Positions 7,667-14,518 of a DNA stretch of 15,759 nucleotides are shown one piece after another. Position 1 is the stretch's first letter. The number at the start of each line of letters is the position of its first letter. The notes beneath the pieces were generated by a model. That model saw only the letters and a program-made list of their open reading frames with translations, was not told the DNA's origin and searched no databases. A program made the translations under genes and the position numbers. This DNA is from Flavobacteriales bacterium (lineage in GTDB: Bacteria; Bacteroidota; Bacteroidia; Flavobacteriales; Flavobacteriaceae). The stretch lies in contig JALVKK010000070.1 of NCBI GenBank assembly GCA_027033875.1, positions 1-15,759 of the forward strand, given 5' to 3'.

Positions 7667-7716
7667 ATAAAAATAATAAAATAGTAAACCTAATCAACAC
7701 AAAAGTTGCGTTTACT
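7667..7716 (-). terminator. Terminator after the isochorismate synthase gene
   Basis: A hairpin with a 7-bp outer stem (agtaaac 7683-7689 with gtttact 7710-7716) and a 4-bp inner stem (caac 7695-7698 with gttg 7705-7708) begins 8 bp after the stop codon. On the minus strand it is followed by a T-rich tract (7682-7667, attttattatttttat). The outer and inner stems are separated by unpaired bases, so strength is uncertain. It would end the thioesterase-synthase transcript before the capD-like gene. Confidence 0.6.
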
Positions 7717-7724
7717 AATTGAAC

Positions 7725-8831
7725 TTACGAATCATAATTTGTTAAGCCAGTCAATAGTACTTTTGATTTTAAAAGTATTTCTTGCCATTCTTTTGCGGGC
7801 TGACTGCCCGATACAATCCCACCACCTACATACAACACCAAAGCACCGGTCAATACTTCCATACATCGCAAATTGACATACATCGATACCGTATCATCGC
7901 GTTTTTCGCCCAAAAAACCGGTATAATATTTTCTATCGTAATCCTCTATTTGTTTGATATATCGTTTTGCGGTTTCTATCGGCAAACCGCAAACTGCCGG
8001 CGTCGGGTGTAATTGTCGTATCACGCCGGTCAAATCGGCACCACGCAGTATGGCTGAAATATCCGTTTTGATATGTTCCAAATGTCCTTGTCTTACGGTT
8101 TGTGGCTTACCGACCTTTATGTTTGTAGTAAACTTCTTTAAACTTTCAACTATATAATCGGTAACTATTTGCTGTTCGTTAAATTCTTTTACGCCCCACG
8201 AATCAGGCATTTCCGCTTTACGCAATATAGCATCGCCGATCAAATTGTCTTGTATGTCTTTCGAATAGCCTTTATTCAAAAAATCAGTTACCGTTCCCGC
8301 AAGCGACACTGTTTTGACTTGTCCGTTTTGATAGTTTATCAACAATTCGGGCGTTGCTCCCATCCACGTTCCTATTTCGGGATGATGCCACAAATACACA
8401 TACGAATTGTCATAAGTTCTCATTAATCTTGCAACAGCATTATAAATATCAAAATCATCAAAATCAACTTTAAAAGAACGGGATAATACTATTTTTTGAA
8501 GGACAGAGTTTTGAATCAAATCGATAGCCTTTTTTACTTTTTTTTGATATTCCGTTACATCTGAATCTTGAATAAGGGGATTGGAAATATTGATTAATCC
8601 TTCGGCATTCAAATCTTTGAGCGTTATTTCATAAATATCTGCATCTTCTTCATGAAATACAACCGCCGGATACTTACTAAAATCAAAAGGGACAAAATAA
8701 TATGCATTATCAGATATAGTCTCCGATGTATAAAGTTGCGTATTCTTTTGTTGCCATATCCTAACTGTTCCCGATTGAGGTTTTTTATAAATGACAAAAG
8801 GTTTTTTTTTATCCGGCAAATTCACTGACAT
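7725..8831 (-). CDS. menF: Isochorismate synthase (chorismate-binding enzyme)
   Basis: The 368-residue enzyme converts chorismate to isochorismate, the first committed step of menaquinone synthesis. C-terminal chorismate-binding motifs are present in order: KIVLSR (113-118, with the general-base Lys113), GATPELL (158-164), SLAGT (176-180), EFNEQQIV (216-223, acid Glu219), HPTPAVCGLP (275-284), YYTGFLG (302-308) and GGGIVSGSQPAKEWQE (336-351), whose Glu348 is a likely Mg2+ ligand. The length fits single-domain isochorismate synthases and is shorter than TrpE. It begins 4 bp after a hotdog thioesterase gene, which supports menaquinone over a siderophore or salicylate role, although EntC-type use cannot be excluded by sequence alone. 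menD and the other men genes are not adjacent; a terminator follows directly. Confidence 0.93.
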   Translation of the reverse strand: MSVNLPDKKKPFVIYKKPQSGTVRIWQQKNTQLYTSETISDNAYYFVPFDFSKYPAVVFHEEDADIYEITLKDLNAEGLINISNPLIQDSDVTEYQKKVKKAIDLIQNSVLQKIVLSRSFKVDFDDFDIYNAVARLMRTYDNSYVYLWHHPEIGTWMGATPELLINYQNGQVKTVSLAGTVTDFLNKGYSKDIQDNLIGDAILRKAEMPDSWGVKEFNEQQIVTDYIVESLKKFTTNIKVGKPQTVRQGHLEHIKTDISAILRGADLTGVIRQLHPTPAVCGLPIETAKRYIKQIEDYDRKYYTGFLGEKRDDTVSMYVNLRCMEVLTGALVLYVGGGIVSGSQPAKEWQEILLKSKVLLTGLTNYDS

Positions 8832-8835
8832 AATA

Positions 8836-9258
8836 CTATTTTTTTAATACGATATTAGTCAATTTGGCAAGCGCTATCAACCTGTTCTGTTCGTCCGTAA
8901 TCTTTATTTCCCACAAATGAGTCGTCCTACCGATATGAATAGGAATGGCAACGGCGTAAATAACGCCCTCCGTTTTGCTTCGCAAATGATTGATTGACAA
9001 TTCAATACCTCTTACTTCATAGGTTTCGGCATCAACAAAAATATGAGAAGCCGTACTTCCGACACTTTCTGCCAAAGCTGCACTCGCACCACCGTGCAAC
9101 AATCCCAAAGGCTGGTGGACTGTCGCATTGACCGGCATTTTTGCTGTCAAAGTATCATCTTCGGCTTTTACAAATCTAATCTGCAAAGTCTCCAACAAAG
9201 TATTTTTGATAATATATTGGTTCAAATAATTTATTAATTCTTTTCCTTTTAGTTTCAT
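8836..9258 (-). CDS. menI: Hotdog-fold thioesterase, probable 1,4-dihydroxy-2-naphthoyl-CoA hydrolase
   Basis: This 140-residue protein closely follows the YdiI/MenI pattern: MPVNATVHQPLGLLHGGASA (41-60) with His55-Gly-Gly at the active site, the likely catalytic Glu64 in ALAESVGS (61-68), then NHLRSK and the late strands GRTTHLWEIKITDE and RLIALAKLTNIVL. The enzyme would release 1,4-dihydroxy-2-naphthoate from its CoA ester before prenylation in menaquinone synthesis. The gene ends 4 bp before the isochorismate synthase start and is on the same strand, so the two are probably co-transcribed; this context favours MenI over a general PaaI-type thioesterase. Its leader has no Shine-Dalgarno sequence and carries aaccaacatcaccaaatg up to the ATG, close to a stretch in the DUF4199 leader. 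No promoter box was recognised. Confidence 0.85.
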   Translation of the reverse strand: MKLKGKELINYLNQYIIKNTLLETLQIRFVKAEDDTLTAKMPVNATVHQPLGLLHGGASAALAESVGSTASHIFVDAETYEVRGIELSINHLRSKTEGVIYAVAIPIHIGRTTHLWEIKITDEQNRLIALAKLTNIVLKK

Positions 9259-9292
9259 TTGGTGATGTTGGTTATTTGGTTAATTGAAATGA

Positions 9293-9327
9293 GTTAAAAG
9301 TTAAATGTTGAAAGTTGAAAGTTAATT
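9293..9327. repeat. Heptamer array gttRaaW x5
   Basis: Five consecutive 7-bp units fill 9293-9327: gttaaaa, gttaaat, gttgaaa twice, and gttaatt. They lie in the 167-bp gap (9259-9425) between the M23 peptidase stop and the thioesterase start, which holds no gene. The word gttgaaa also occurs, on the other strand, in the arrays at 5014-5020, 5080-5086 and 11706-11712. Confidence 0.9.
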
Positions 9328-9332
9328 GCCTC

Positions 9333-9375
9333 GTCCTGATTTTTGTTGACTTTTTGAGTCAACCTATTTCAGGAC
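9333..9375. repeat. Palindromic element with two stems
   Basis: Outer arms gtcctga (9333-9339) and tcaggac (9369-9375) pair over 7 bp. Inner arms gttgact (9345-9351) and agtcaac (9357-9363) pair over 7 bp around a 5-nt loop, and two 5-nt strands form a symmetric internal loop between them. No T-run follows on either strand, so it is not a standard terminator. The minus-strand text cctgaaataggttgac resembles, from memory, ends of insertion-sequence or miniature elements in Flavobacteriia; that assignment is unverified. Confidence 0.7.
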
Positions 9376-9386
9376 AAGTCAATCCC

Positions 9387-9420
9387 CTTCGCACTTCGCA
9401 CTTTGTCGCTTTGTCGCTTT
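9387..9420. repeat. Heptamer and octamer doublets after the M23 peptidase gene
   Basis: cttcgca occurs twice in tandem (9387-9400), followed directly by ctttgtcg twice (9401-9416) and a partial third copy, cttt. The block ends 5 bp from the stop codon of the M23 gene. With the array at 9293-9327 it brackets the palindrome at 9333-9375. Confidence 0.9.
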
Positions 9421-9425
9421 CCATT

Positions 9426-10673
9426 TTATATAGTATCCAATTCCTTCTTATATTTTTTAATAAATTCCAAATATTCCGGCAATAATTTTTTATCTATGGG
9501 TTTTGCCGGTGGCATTTTTTCTTTGAGAGCATCGACTTGTTTACCGTTTTTCCAAAAACGATAACAAACATGCGGTCCGGAAGCGTGTCCGGTCATACCG
9601 ACATAACCTATCACCTGTCCTTGTTGCACTACACTGCCCACATGAATGCCTTTGGCAAATTTACTCATGTGTAAATATTGTGTACTGTATGTGGCGTTGT
9701 GCTTGATTTTAATATAATTTCCATTGCCCGATGTATAGCCTTTCTTGATGACAACACCATTTGCAGTTGCCATAATAGGCGTGCCAATAGGGGCGGCAAA
9801 ATCAGTCCCCAAATGCGGTTTGACACGACCATAATATTTTATATATCTACGTGGATTATAACGTGAACTAATCCGACCGAATTTTATAGGTGCCTTTAAA
9901 AATTGCTTACGTAAAGTACGTCCTTTTTCATCAAAATAATCAAAATGCTGCTTGATTGAATCAACCGGATATCGAAACGCATAATAATCTTTGCCGGCAT
10001 AATTAAAAACCGAAGCATATATATTTCCTATTCCGGCATATAGCGTATCGTTGATATAAACATCGTCGTAAATAAGTTTAAACGAATCGCCTTTGTTTAA
10101 ATGAAAAAAATCGACAGTCCAAGCGTAAATTTTACTTAATTCCATAGCCAATTTAGGACTTAAATTCAATTCAGCCATATCTTGATATAAAGATTTGTTG
10201 ATGATAACTTTTGCCGTCTTGCGACGAATAGTCGTATCTTTACTTTTATAATATACCTTTATCGAATCTTGAAAATCTATCACCGTATAATGTATCAAAT
10301 CTTGCTGATAAATAAATACTTTTGGACGTGGCAAACTGTCTAAAGAATCCTTTTGTTGCAAAATAACATAAGGATTGCCGACTTTAATTTTTTTGACATC
10401 AAAAGTATCTTTAACAACTTCGGTTAATCTATACAAATCACTATACGGTAAATTAAAACGAGTCAATATTTTGCCGAAAGTGTCATCAGATGCTACGGTA
10501 TCTTGCGTAACGATAAATCTATCTCTTCGATAAGAATATATTTTGGTTTTCGGTTTATTAAGACTATCATTTGCTTGCTCTCCGGTATTTTCTTTCCGGT
10601 TATTTTGATGGTTGCAAGCTGTTATCAATATTAATATCAACAAAAATAAAAATCTAACTAAATTTCGTAACAT
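9426..10673 (-). CDS. M23 family peptidoglycan endopeptidase, lipoprotein (MepM/Csd3-like)
   Basis: The 415-residue protein starts with a hydrophobic signal and lipobox ITAC, so Cys20 is probably lipidated. Residues about 58-105 (TVASDDTFGKILTRFNL onward) form a LysM/OapA-like module, and about 155-260 resemble the second Csd3/MepM domain (HLNKGDSFKLIYDD ... YYAFRYP). The metallopeptidase domain covers about 262-385: RISSRYNP, PHLGTDFAAP with the zinc ligands His287 and Asp291, YLHM with His335, and GPHVCYRFWKNGKQVD with His368. Members cut peptide cross-links in peptidoglycan so the sacculus can grow or be remodelled. The expected HxH is H-V-C: Cys370 stands where the third zinc ligand normally lies; Cys can bind zinc, so activity is still plausible. 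The gene stands alone on its strand, divergent from the rhomboid gene. Confidence 0.92.
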   Translation of the reverse strand: MLRNLVRFLFLLILILITACNHQNNRKENTGEQANDSLNKPKTKIYSYRRDRFIVTQDTVASDDTFGKILTRFNLPYSDLYRLTEVVKDTFDVKKIKVGNPYVILQQKDSLDSLPRPKVFIYQQDLIHYTVIDFQDSIKVYYKSKDTTIRRKTAKVIINKSLYQDMAELNLSPKLAMELSKIYAWTVDFFHLNKGDSFKLIYDDVYINDTLYAGIGNIYASVFNYAGKDYYAFRYPVDSIKQHFDYFDEKGRTLRKQFLKAPIKFGRISSRYNPRRYIKYYGRVKPHLGTDFAAPIGTPIMATANGVVIKKGYTSGNGNYIKIKHNATYSTQYLHMSKFAKGIHVGSVVQQGQVIGYVGMTGHASGPHVCYRFWKNGKQVDALKEKMPPAKPIDKKLLPEYLEFIKKYKKELDTI

Positions 10674-10927
10674 AATTTTGGATAGTGGTTTATAATATTA
10701 ATATTTAATGTGTTGTGATTAATAATATTTAATGTAAATACGATAATTTTTCAACCAATTAGTTTTACAAAAACAGATTTTCGTTTCAATAAATATGTTT
10801 TAAATAAACATGCCTAAAAAAAATCACACAAATATCTTACAAAAATCAGAGAGAAAAAAATAAAAAAGCATCAAGTTTCTATTTTAGTATCTTTGCAATT
10901 ATAAATATTATATTTTTGTAGATAAAA
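10674..10927. other. AT-rich divergent promoter region between the M23 and rhomboid genes
   Basis: This 254-bp region holds no gene. It is very A/T-rich and contains the 13-bp direct repeat taatatttaatgt at 10699-10711 and 10723-10735 (24 bp apart, start to start), close to the M23 start and possibly an operator. No TAnnTTTG match for the M23 gene was found. The rhomboid promoter candidates lie at its right end. Confidence 0.5.
10888..10918 (+). promoter_or_regulatory. Tandem -7 boxes for the rhomboid gene
   Basis: TATCTTTG (10888-10895) and TATTTTTG (10911-10918) both match TAnnTTTG. The first would start RNA near 10902 and leave a leader of about 26 nt; the second would give an almost leaderless mRNA for the ATG at 10928, so the first is preferred. 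No TTTG box lies at 19-21 nt upstream of either. Confidence 0.5.
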
Positions 10928-11632
10928 ATGAACAGAACACCGGATACCGTCAAGCATCTTATCATTATCAATATCATTATGTTTTTGGCAAGTCAAATGA
11001 TGCCTAATCAAATGATGAATCTTTTTGCCATGCATTTTCCGTTCAATCCGGTTTTTAGAATTTGGCAGATTGTTACACATATGTTTATGCATGCCAATTT
11101 GATGCACATAGCTTTTAATATGTACGCCTTGTGGGCTTTCGGTATTCCACTGTACCATATTTGGGGCGAAAAAAAATTTTTAATCTTTTATTTTACCGCC
11201 GGATTGGGCGCAGTACTGCTTTATACAGGTATTCAATATTACAGTTTTAGTCAAGATATGCACCAATTAATGATACAAGGTATATCAAAAGATGAAATTT
11301 TTCAAGTTTTAGACAGCGGTAAAGTTTATGTTAATTATAAAGAAATGGGCGCTACTTATTACAGTGTAATGTTAGGGGCATCGGGGGCTATTTACGGATT
11401 ATTAGTCGCTTTTGCGTTTTATTTTCCCAATGCGGAATTAATGTTAATGTTTATTCCTTTTCCCATAAAAGCCAAATATTTTGTACCGCTTTTGGTTTTG
11501 GCTGATTTATTCTTCGGGCTGACCAATGCACTACACACACCCATCGCACACATGGCACACGTCGGCGGGGCTTTGGTCGGATTTATTTTGATGAAAATGT
11601 GGCGTAAACATGATTTTGAACGCTGGTATTGA
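10928..11632 (+). CDS. Rhomboid family intramembrane serine protease
   Basis: The 234-residue membrane protein has six hydrophobic segments and the rhomboid catalytic dyad: Ser152 in GASGAIYG (150-157) and His211 in AHVGGALVG (210-218). The conserved HxxxxHxxxN stretch is present (HMFMHANLMHIAFN, 51-64). Rhomboids cut membrane helices within the bilayer; substrates here are unknown. A loop of about 40 residues (106-145) between helices 3 and 4 is longer than in compact GlpG cores. The N-terminal region is rich in Met (six of residues 24-35 and nearby). The gene converges on uvrA, and the 58-bp gap between them holds a heptamer array and a palindrome. ATG at 10928 follows an A-rich leader (ataaaa) without a Shine-Dalgarno sequence, as usual in Bacteroidota. 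Confidence 0.94.
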   Translation: MNRTPDTVKHLIIINIIMFLASQMMPNQMMNLFAMHFPFNPVFRIWQIVTHMFMHANLMHIAFNMYALWAFGIPLYHIWGEKKFLIFYFTAGLGAVLLYTGIQYYSFSQDMHQLMIQGISKDEIFQVLDSGKVYVNYKEMGATYYSVMLGASGAIYGLLVAFAFYFPNAELMLMFIPFPIKAKYFVPLLVLADLFFGLTNALHTPIAHMAHVGGALVGFILMKMWRKHDFERWY

Positions 11633-11637
11633 TGATT

Positions 11638-11658
11638 GATGTCGAATGTCCGATGTCG
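11638..11658. repeat. Heptamer array gatgtcg x3 after the rhomboid gene
   Basis: Two exact gatgtcg units (11638-11644 and 11652-11658) flank one two-mismatch copy, aatgtcc (11645-11651). The array begins 6 bp after the rhomboid stop. The word atgtccga at 11646-11653 recurs at 3775-3782 in the gap beyond the glycosyltransferase. Confidence 0.8.
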
Positions 11659-11668
11659 CACTTTCCAC

Positions 11669-11692
11669 AGAGACGAATTGCAATTCGTCTCT
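11669..11692. repeat. Perfect 24-bp palindrome between rhomboid and uvrA
   Basis: agagacgaattg (11669-11680) is followed directly by its reverse complement (11681-11692). It covers the first two bases (11691-11692) of the uvrA stop triplet on the plus strand. No clear U-tract follows on either strand, so termination is possible but not typical. Its arm agagacg is shared with the element at 5686-5707. Confidence 0.85.
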
Positions 11693-14498
11693 ACGCGCTT
11701 TCGACTTTCAACTTTTCTCTCAAATACGGTACCAGCAATGATTTACCTTCTTTAACCATATCTTCCGGTATCCCTTCAAAGACCAGATAACCACCGTTTT
11801 TACCTCCTTCCGGTCCTAAATCAATCAGCCAATCTGCCGATTTGATAACCTCCAAATTGTGTTCGATCACCAAAACAGTATGTCCGTTTTCTATCAATGC
11901 GTCAAACGAATTGAGCAATTTTTGAATATCGTGAAAATGCAAGCCGGTCGTAGGCTCATCAAAAATAAACAATGTTTTGGGCTGGCGGTTACCTTTAGTC
12001 AAAAACGAGGCTAATTTAATTCGCTGTGCTTCCCCGCCCGACAAAGTCGATGAAGATTGACCCAAACTGACATATCCTAAACCTACATCTTGTAGCGGTT
12101 GCAACTTACTGACAATCTTGTCTTGCTTATATTTTTTAAAGAAATCAATAGCTTCATCTATTTTCATCTCCAATACATCGTGAATATTTTTATCTTCGAA
12201 AGTTACTTCCAAAATTTCATCTTTAAAACGTTTCCCTTCACAGACTTCGCAAATCAGATGCACATCAGCCATAAATTGCATTTCAATGGTTACAACGCCT
12301 TCGCCTTTGCAATGCTCACAGCGTCCGCCTTCGACATTAAAACTAAAATGTTTGGCTTGCAAACCTTTAATTTTTGCCGGTCTTTGCGAAGCAAACAGAT
12401 GCCGTATATCGTCATAAGCTTTGATATAAGTTACCGGATTGGATCGACTGCTGCGTCCTATCGGGTTTTGATCGATATATTCAATATGTTCCAATTGCGA
12501 CAGACTGCCTTCCAATGCCGTAAAATCGCCGATTTTAGGTCCGTGTCCAAAGAGTTTTTTATGGATTGCCGGATAGATAATTTCAGATGCCAGAGTACTT
12601 TTACCGCTTCCTGACACGCCGGTAATAACAGACAAAGCATGTAGCGGAAAACGAACATCAATATTTTTCAAATTGTGCTGACGCGCAGCTTTGATTTGAA
12701 TAAAATCTTTGAATTTTCGGCGAACTGTCGGTACGGGAATTTGCATCTTTCCATTGAGATATTGTGCGGTAAGTGTACCTGTTTTTAAAATATCCTTATA
12801 CTTGCCGACAGCTACTAACTCGCCTCCGAATATACCGGCTTCAGGTCCTAAATCCAAAATATAGTCTGCCGCTTTCATAATATCTTCATCGTGTTCAACT
12901 ACTACAACGGTATTGCCCAAATCGCGTAAATTTTTTAAAACTTTTATCAAACGTTCCGTATCCCGCGGATGCAAACCTATGCTCGGTTCGTCTAAAACAT
13001 ATATGGAACCTACCAAACTGCTCCCCAATGATGTCGCCAAATTGATACGCTGTGTTTCACCACCGGAAAGCGTATTGGATGCACGATTTAAGGTCAGATA
13101 ACCCAAACCGACATTCATTAAAAAAGCAAGCCGGCTGTTGATTTCGTACAAAATACGCTTTGCTACTGATTTTTCATAAGCGGATAATTTTAGCTTTTTA
13201 AAAAAAACTTGCAATTCGTCTATTGGCATCTCAACCAATTCACCAATATTTTTGCCGCCTACCTGCACATAAAAAGCTTCTTGACGCAGGCGTTTGCCTT
13301 TACATGACGGACACAAAGTTTTACCCCTGTAACGCGCCAACATCACGCGGTTTTGAATTTTGTAACTCTTTTGTTCCAATTCCTCAAAAAAATCATTAAT
13401 ACCGATGAAATGTTCATTACCTTGCCAAACCAATTCTTTTTGTTCATCGGTCAATTCAAACCAAGGTTTATGCACCGGAAAATCAAATTTATGAGCATTT
13501 TCAACCAAAAGATTTTTATAGTAATTCAAACTATTTCCTTTCCAGCAAGCAATGGCACCTTCGTAAACCGACAAAGTGGAATTAGGAATCACTTTTTGCG
13601 GGTCGATACCTAACACACTACCAAAACCGTCGCAAGTTTTACAGGCTCCGTAAGGCGTATTAAAACTAAACAGATGAATATTCGGTTCGGGAAATTCCAA
13701 TCCGTCCAAAGCAAATTGTTGCGAAAAAGTATAGACTTTCTTGCTTTGCCAATCAGTCAGTTTTAAACTGCCGTGTCCTTCAAAAAAAGCTTTTTGCACC
13801 GAATCGGACAATCGCATCCAATAATCGGTATCATTTTTGACTTGAATACGGTCAACTACCAATTCTAAGGCTTCAGGTAATTCAGGTTGCTTTAAAAATT
13901 CGGAAATACTAATAATTTCGGTACCCGATTTTAATCGTGCATACCCCTGTTGTTCCAAAATACGGATAATGGTTTTGATGTCTTTGCCGTGATGCGCTTC
14001 CAAACCTACCGATAAAATCCATCGGCTACCGGCTTCTTGTTTTTTTAAAAAATCAATAACATCGCTAACGCTATGCTTTTTTACTTCACGTCCCGACACC
14101 GGCGATACGGTTTTACCGATACGGGCATACAGTAATTTTAAATAATCATAAATTTCGGTTGCCGTCCCCACAGTCGAACGCGGATTGGACGTGTTAACTT
14201 TCTGTTTGATGGCAATAGCCGGTGCAATTCCTTTGATATTTCTGACTTTCGGTTTTTGGATTTTTCCCAAAAATTGCCGTGCATACGACGACAAACTTTC
14301 AATATAACGACGTTGTCCTTCGGCATACAAAGTGTCATACGCCAAACTCGACTTACCGCTACCCGACACGCCGGTTATCACCACCAAACGGTCACGCGGG
14401 ATCAACACACTGACATTTTTGAGATTATGCTCAGTCGCTTCATCGATAAAAATATGCTTGTCGGGATTAAATTTTTGAGACAAATTTTCTTGATACAT
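11691..14498 (-). CDS. uvrA: UvrA, excinuclease ABC subunit A
   Basis: UvrA is the damage-recognition ATPase of nucleotide excision repair; as a dimer it loads UvrB on lesions. Both ABC modules are intact (numbering from the ATG at 14498, 935 residues): Walker A GVSGSGKS at 43-50 and 627-634; signatures SGGETQR at 478-484 and SGGEAQR at 820-826; Walker B DEP at about 503-505 and 847-849. Zinc modules use Cys286/289/396/399 and Cys727/730/750/753 (CEHC ... CEVC). The insertion with SNPRSTVGTATEIYDY (104-119) is typical. A TTG codon at 14501 precedes the ATG; I chose the ATG. Length is normal for housekeeping UvrA. The last nine residues (REKLKVESA) are encoded by a 7-bp repeat. uvrB and uvrC are not nearby, which is usual. 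A possible -7 box is at 14519-14526. Confidence 0.98.
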   Translation of the reverse strand: MYQENLSQKFNPDKHIFIDEATEHNLKNVSVLIPRDRLVVITGVSGSGKSSLAYDTLYAEGQRRYIESLSSYARQFLGKIQKPKVRNIKGIAPAIAIKQKVNTSNPRSTVGTATEIYDYLKLLYARIGKTVSPVSGREVKKHSVSDVIDFLKKQEAGSRWILSVGLEAHHGKDIKTIIRILEQQGYARLKSGTEIISISEFLKQPELPEALELVVDRIQVKNDTDYWMRLSDSVQKAFFEGHGSLKLTDWQSKKVYTFSQQFALDGLEFPEPNIHLFSFNTPYGACKTCDGFGSVLGIDPQKVIPNSTLSVYEGAIACWKGNSLNYYKNLLVENAHKFDFPVHKPWFELTDEQKELVWQGNEHFIGINDFFEELEQKSYKIQNRVMLARYRGKTLCPSCKGKRLRQEAFYVQVGGKNIGELVEMPIDELQVFFKKLKLSAYEKSVAKRILYEINSRLAFLMNVGLGYLTLNRASNTLSGGETQRINLATSLGSSLVGSIYVLDEPSIGLHPRDTERLIKVLKNLRDLGNTVVVVEHDEDIMKAADYILDLGPEAGIFGGELVAVGKYKDILKTGTLTAQYLNGKMQIPVPTVRRKFKDFIQIKAARQHNLKNIDVRFPLHALSVITGVSGSGKSTLASEIIYPAIHKKLFGHGPKIGDFTALEGSLSQLEHIEYIDQNPIGRSSRSNPVTYIKAYDDIRHLFASQRPAKIKGLQAKHFSFNVEGGRCEHCKGEGVVTIEMQFMADVHLICEVCEGKRFKDEILEVTFEDKNIHDVLEMKIDEAIDFFKKYKQDKIVSKLQPLQDVGLGYVSLGQSSSTLSGGEAQRIKLASFLTKGNRQPKTLFIFDEPTTGLHFHDIQKLLNSFDALIENGHTVLVIEHNLEVIKSADWLIDLGPEGGKNGGYLVFEGIPEDMVKEGKSLLVPYLREKLKVESA
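11699..11719. repeat. Heptamer array inside the uvrA 3' end
   Basis: On the minus strand three 7-bp units follow each other: gagaaaa (11719-11713), gttgaaa (11712-11706) and gtcgaaa (11705-11699). They encode the last residues of UvrA, immediately before the stop codon and the 24-bp palindrome. The gttgaaa unit is the same as in the noncoding arrays at 5007-5086 and 9293-9327. Confidence 0.65.
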
Positions 14499-14518
14499 CA
14501 AAAGGTATTTTCAAAATA

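Noticed and set aside
9426..10673. M23 gene as a pseudogene or inactive homologue because HxH is missing
   Set aside because: The frame is intact, the other metal and catalytic residues are kept, and Cys can bind zinc.
10871..11158. 95-residue open frame on the minus strand opposite the rhomboid gene
   Set aside because: It overlaps the conserved rhomboid frame and shows no recognisable domain or signal.
11669..11692. The 24-bp palindrome as a standard intrinsic terminator for rhomboid and uvrA
   Set aside because: There is no U-tract directly after the stem on either strand and the stem has no loop; a role in RNA 3'-end formation remains possible but is not shown.
12099..12614. 171-residue plus-strand open frame inside uvrA
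   Set aside because: It is an antisense shadow of the highly conserved second ABC module of UvrA.
14499..14501. TTG at 14501 as the uvrA start
   Set aside because: An ATG follows immediately; the extra codon adds nothing and ATG is the stronger start.
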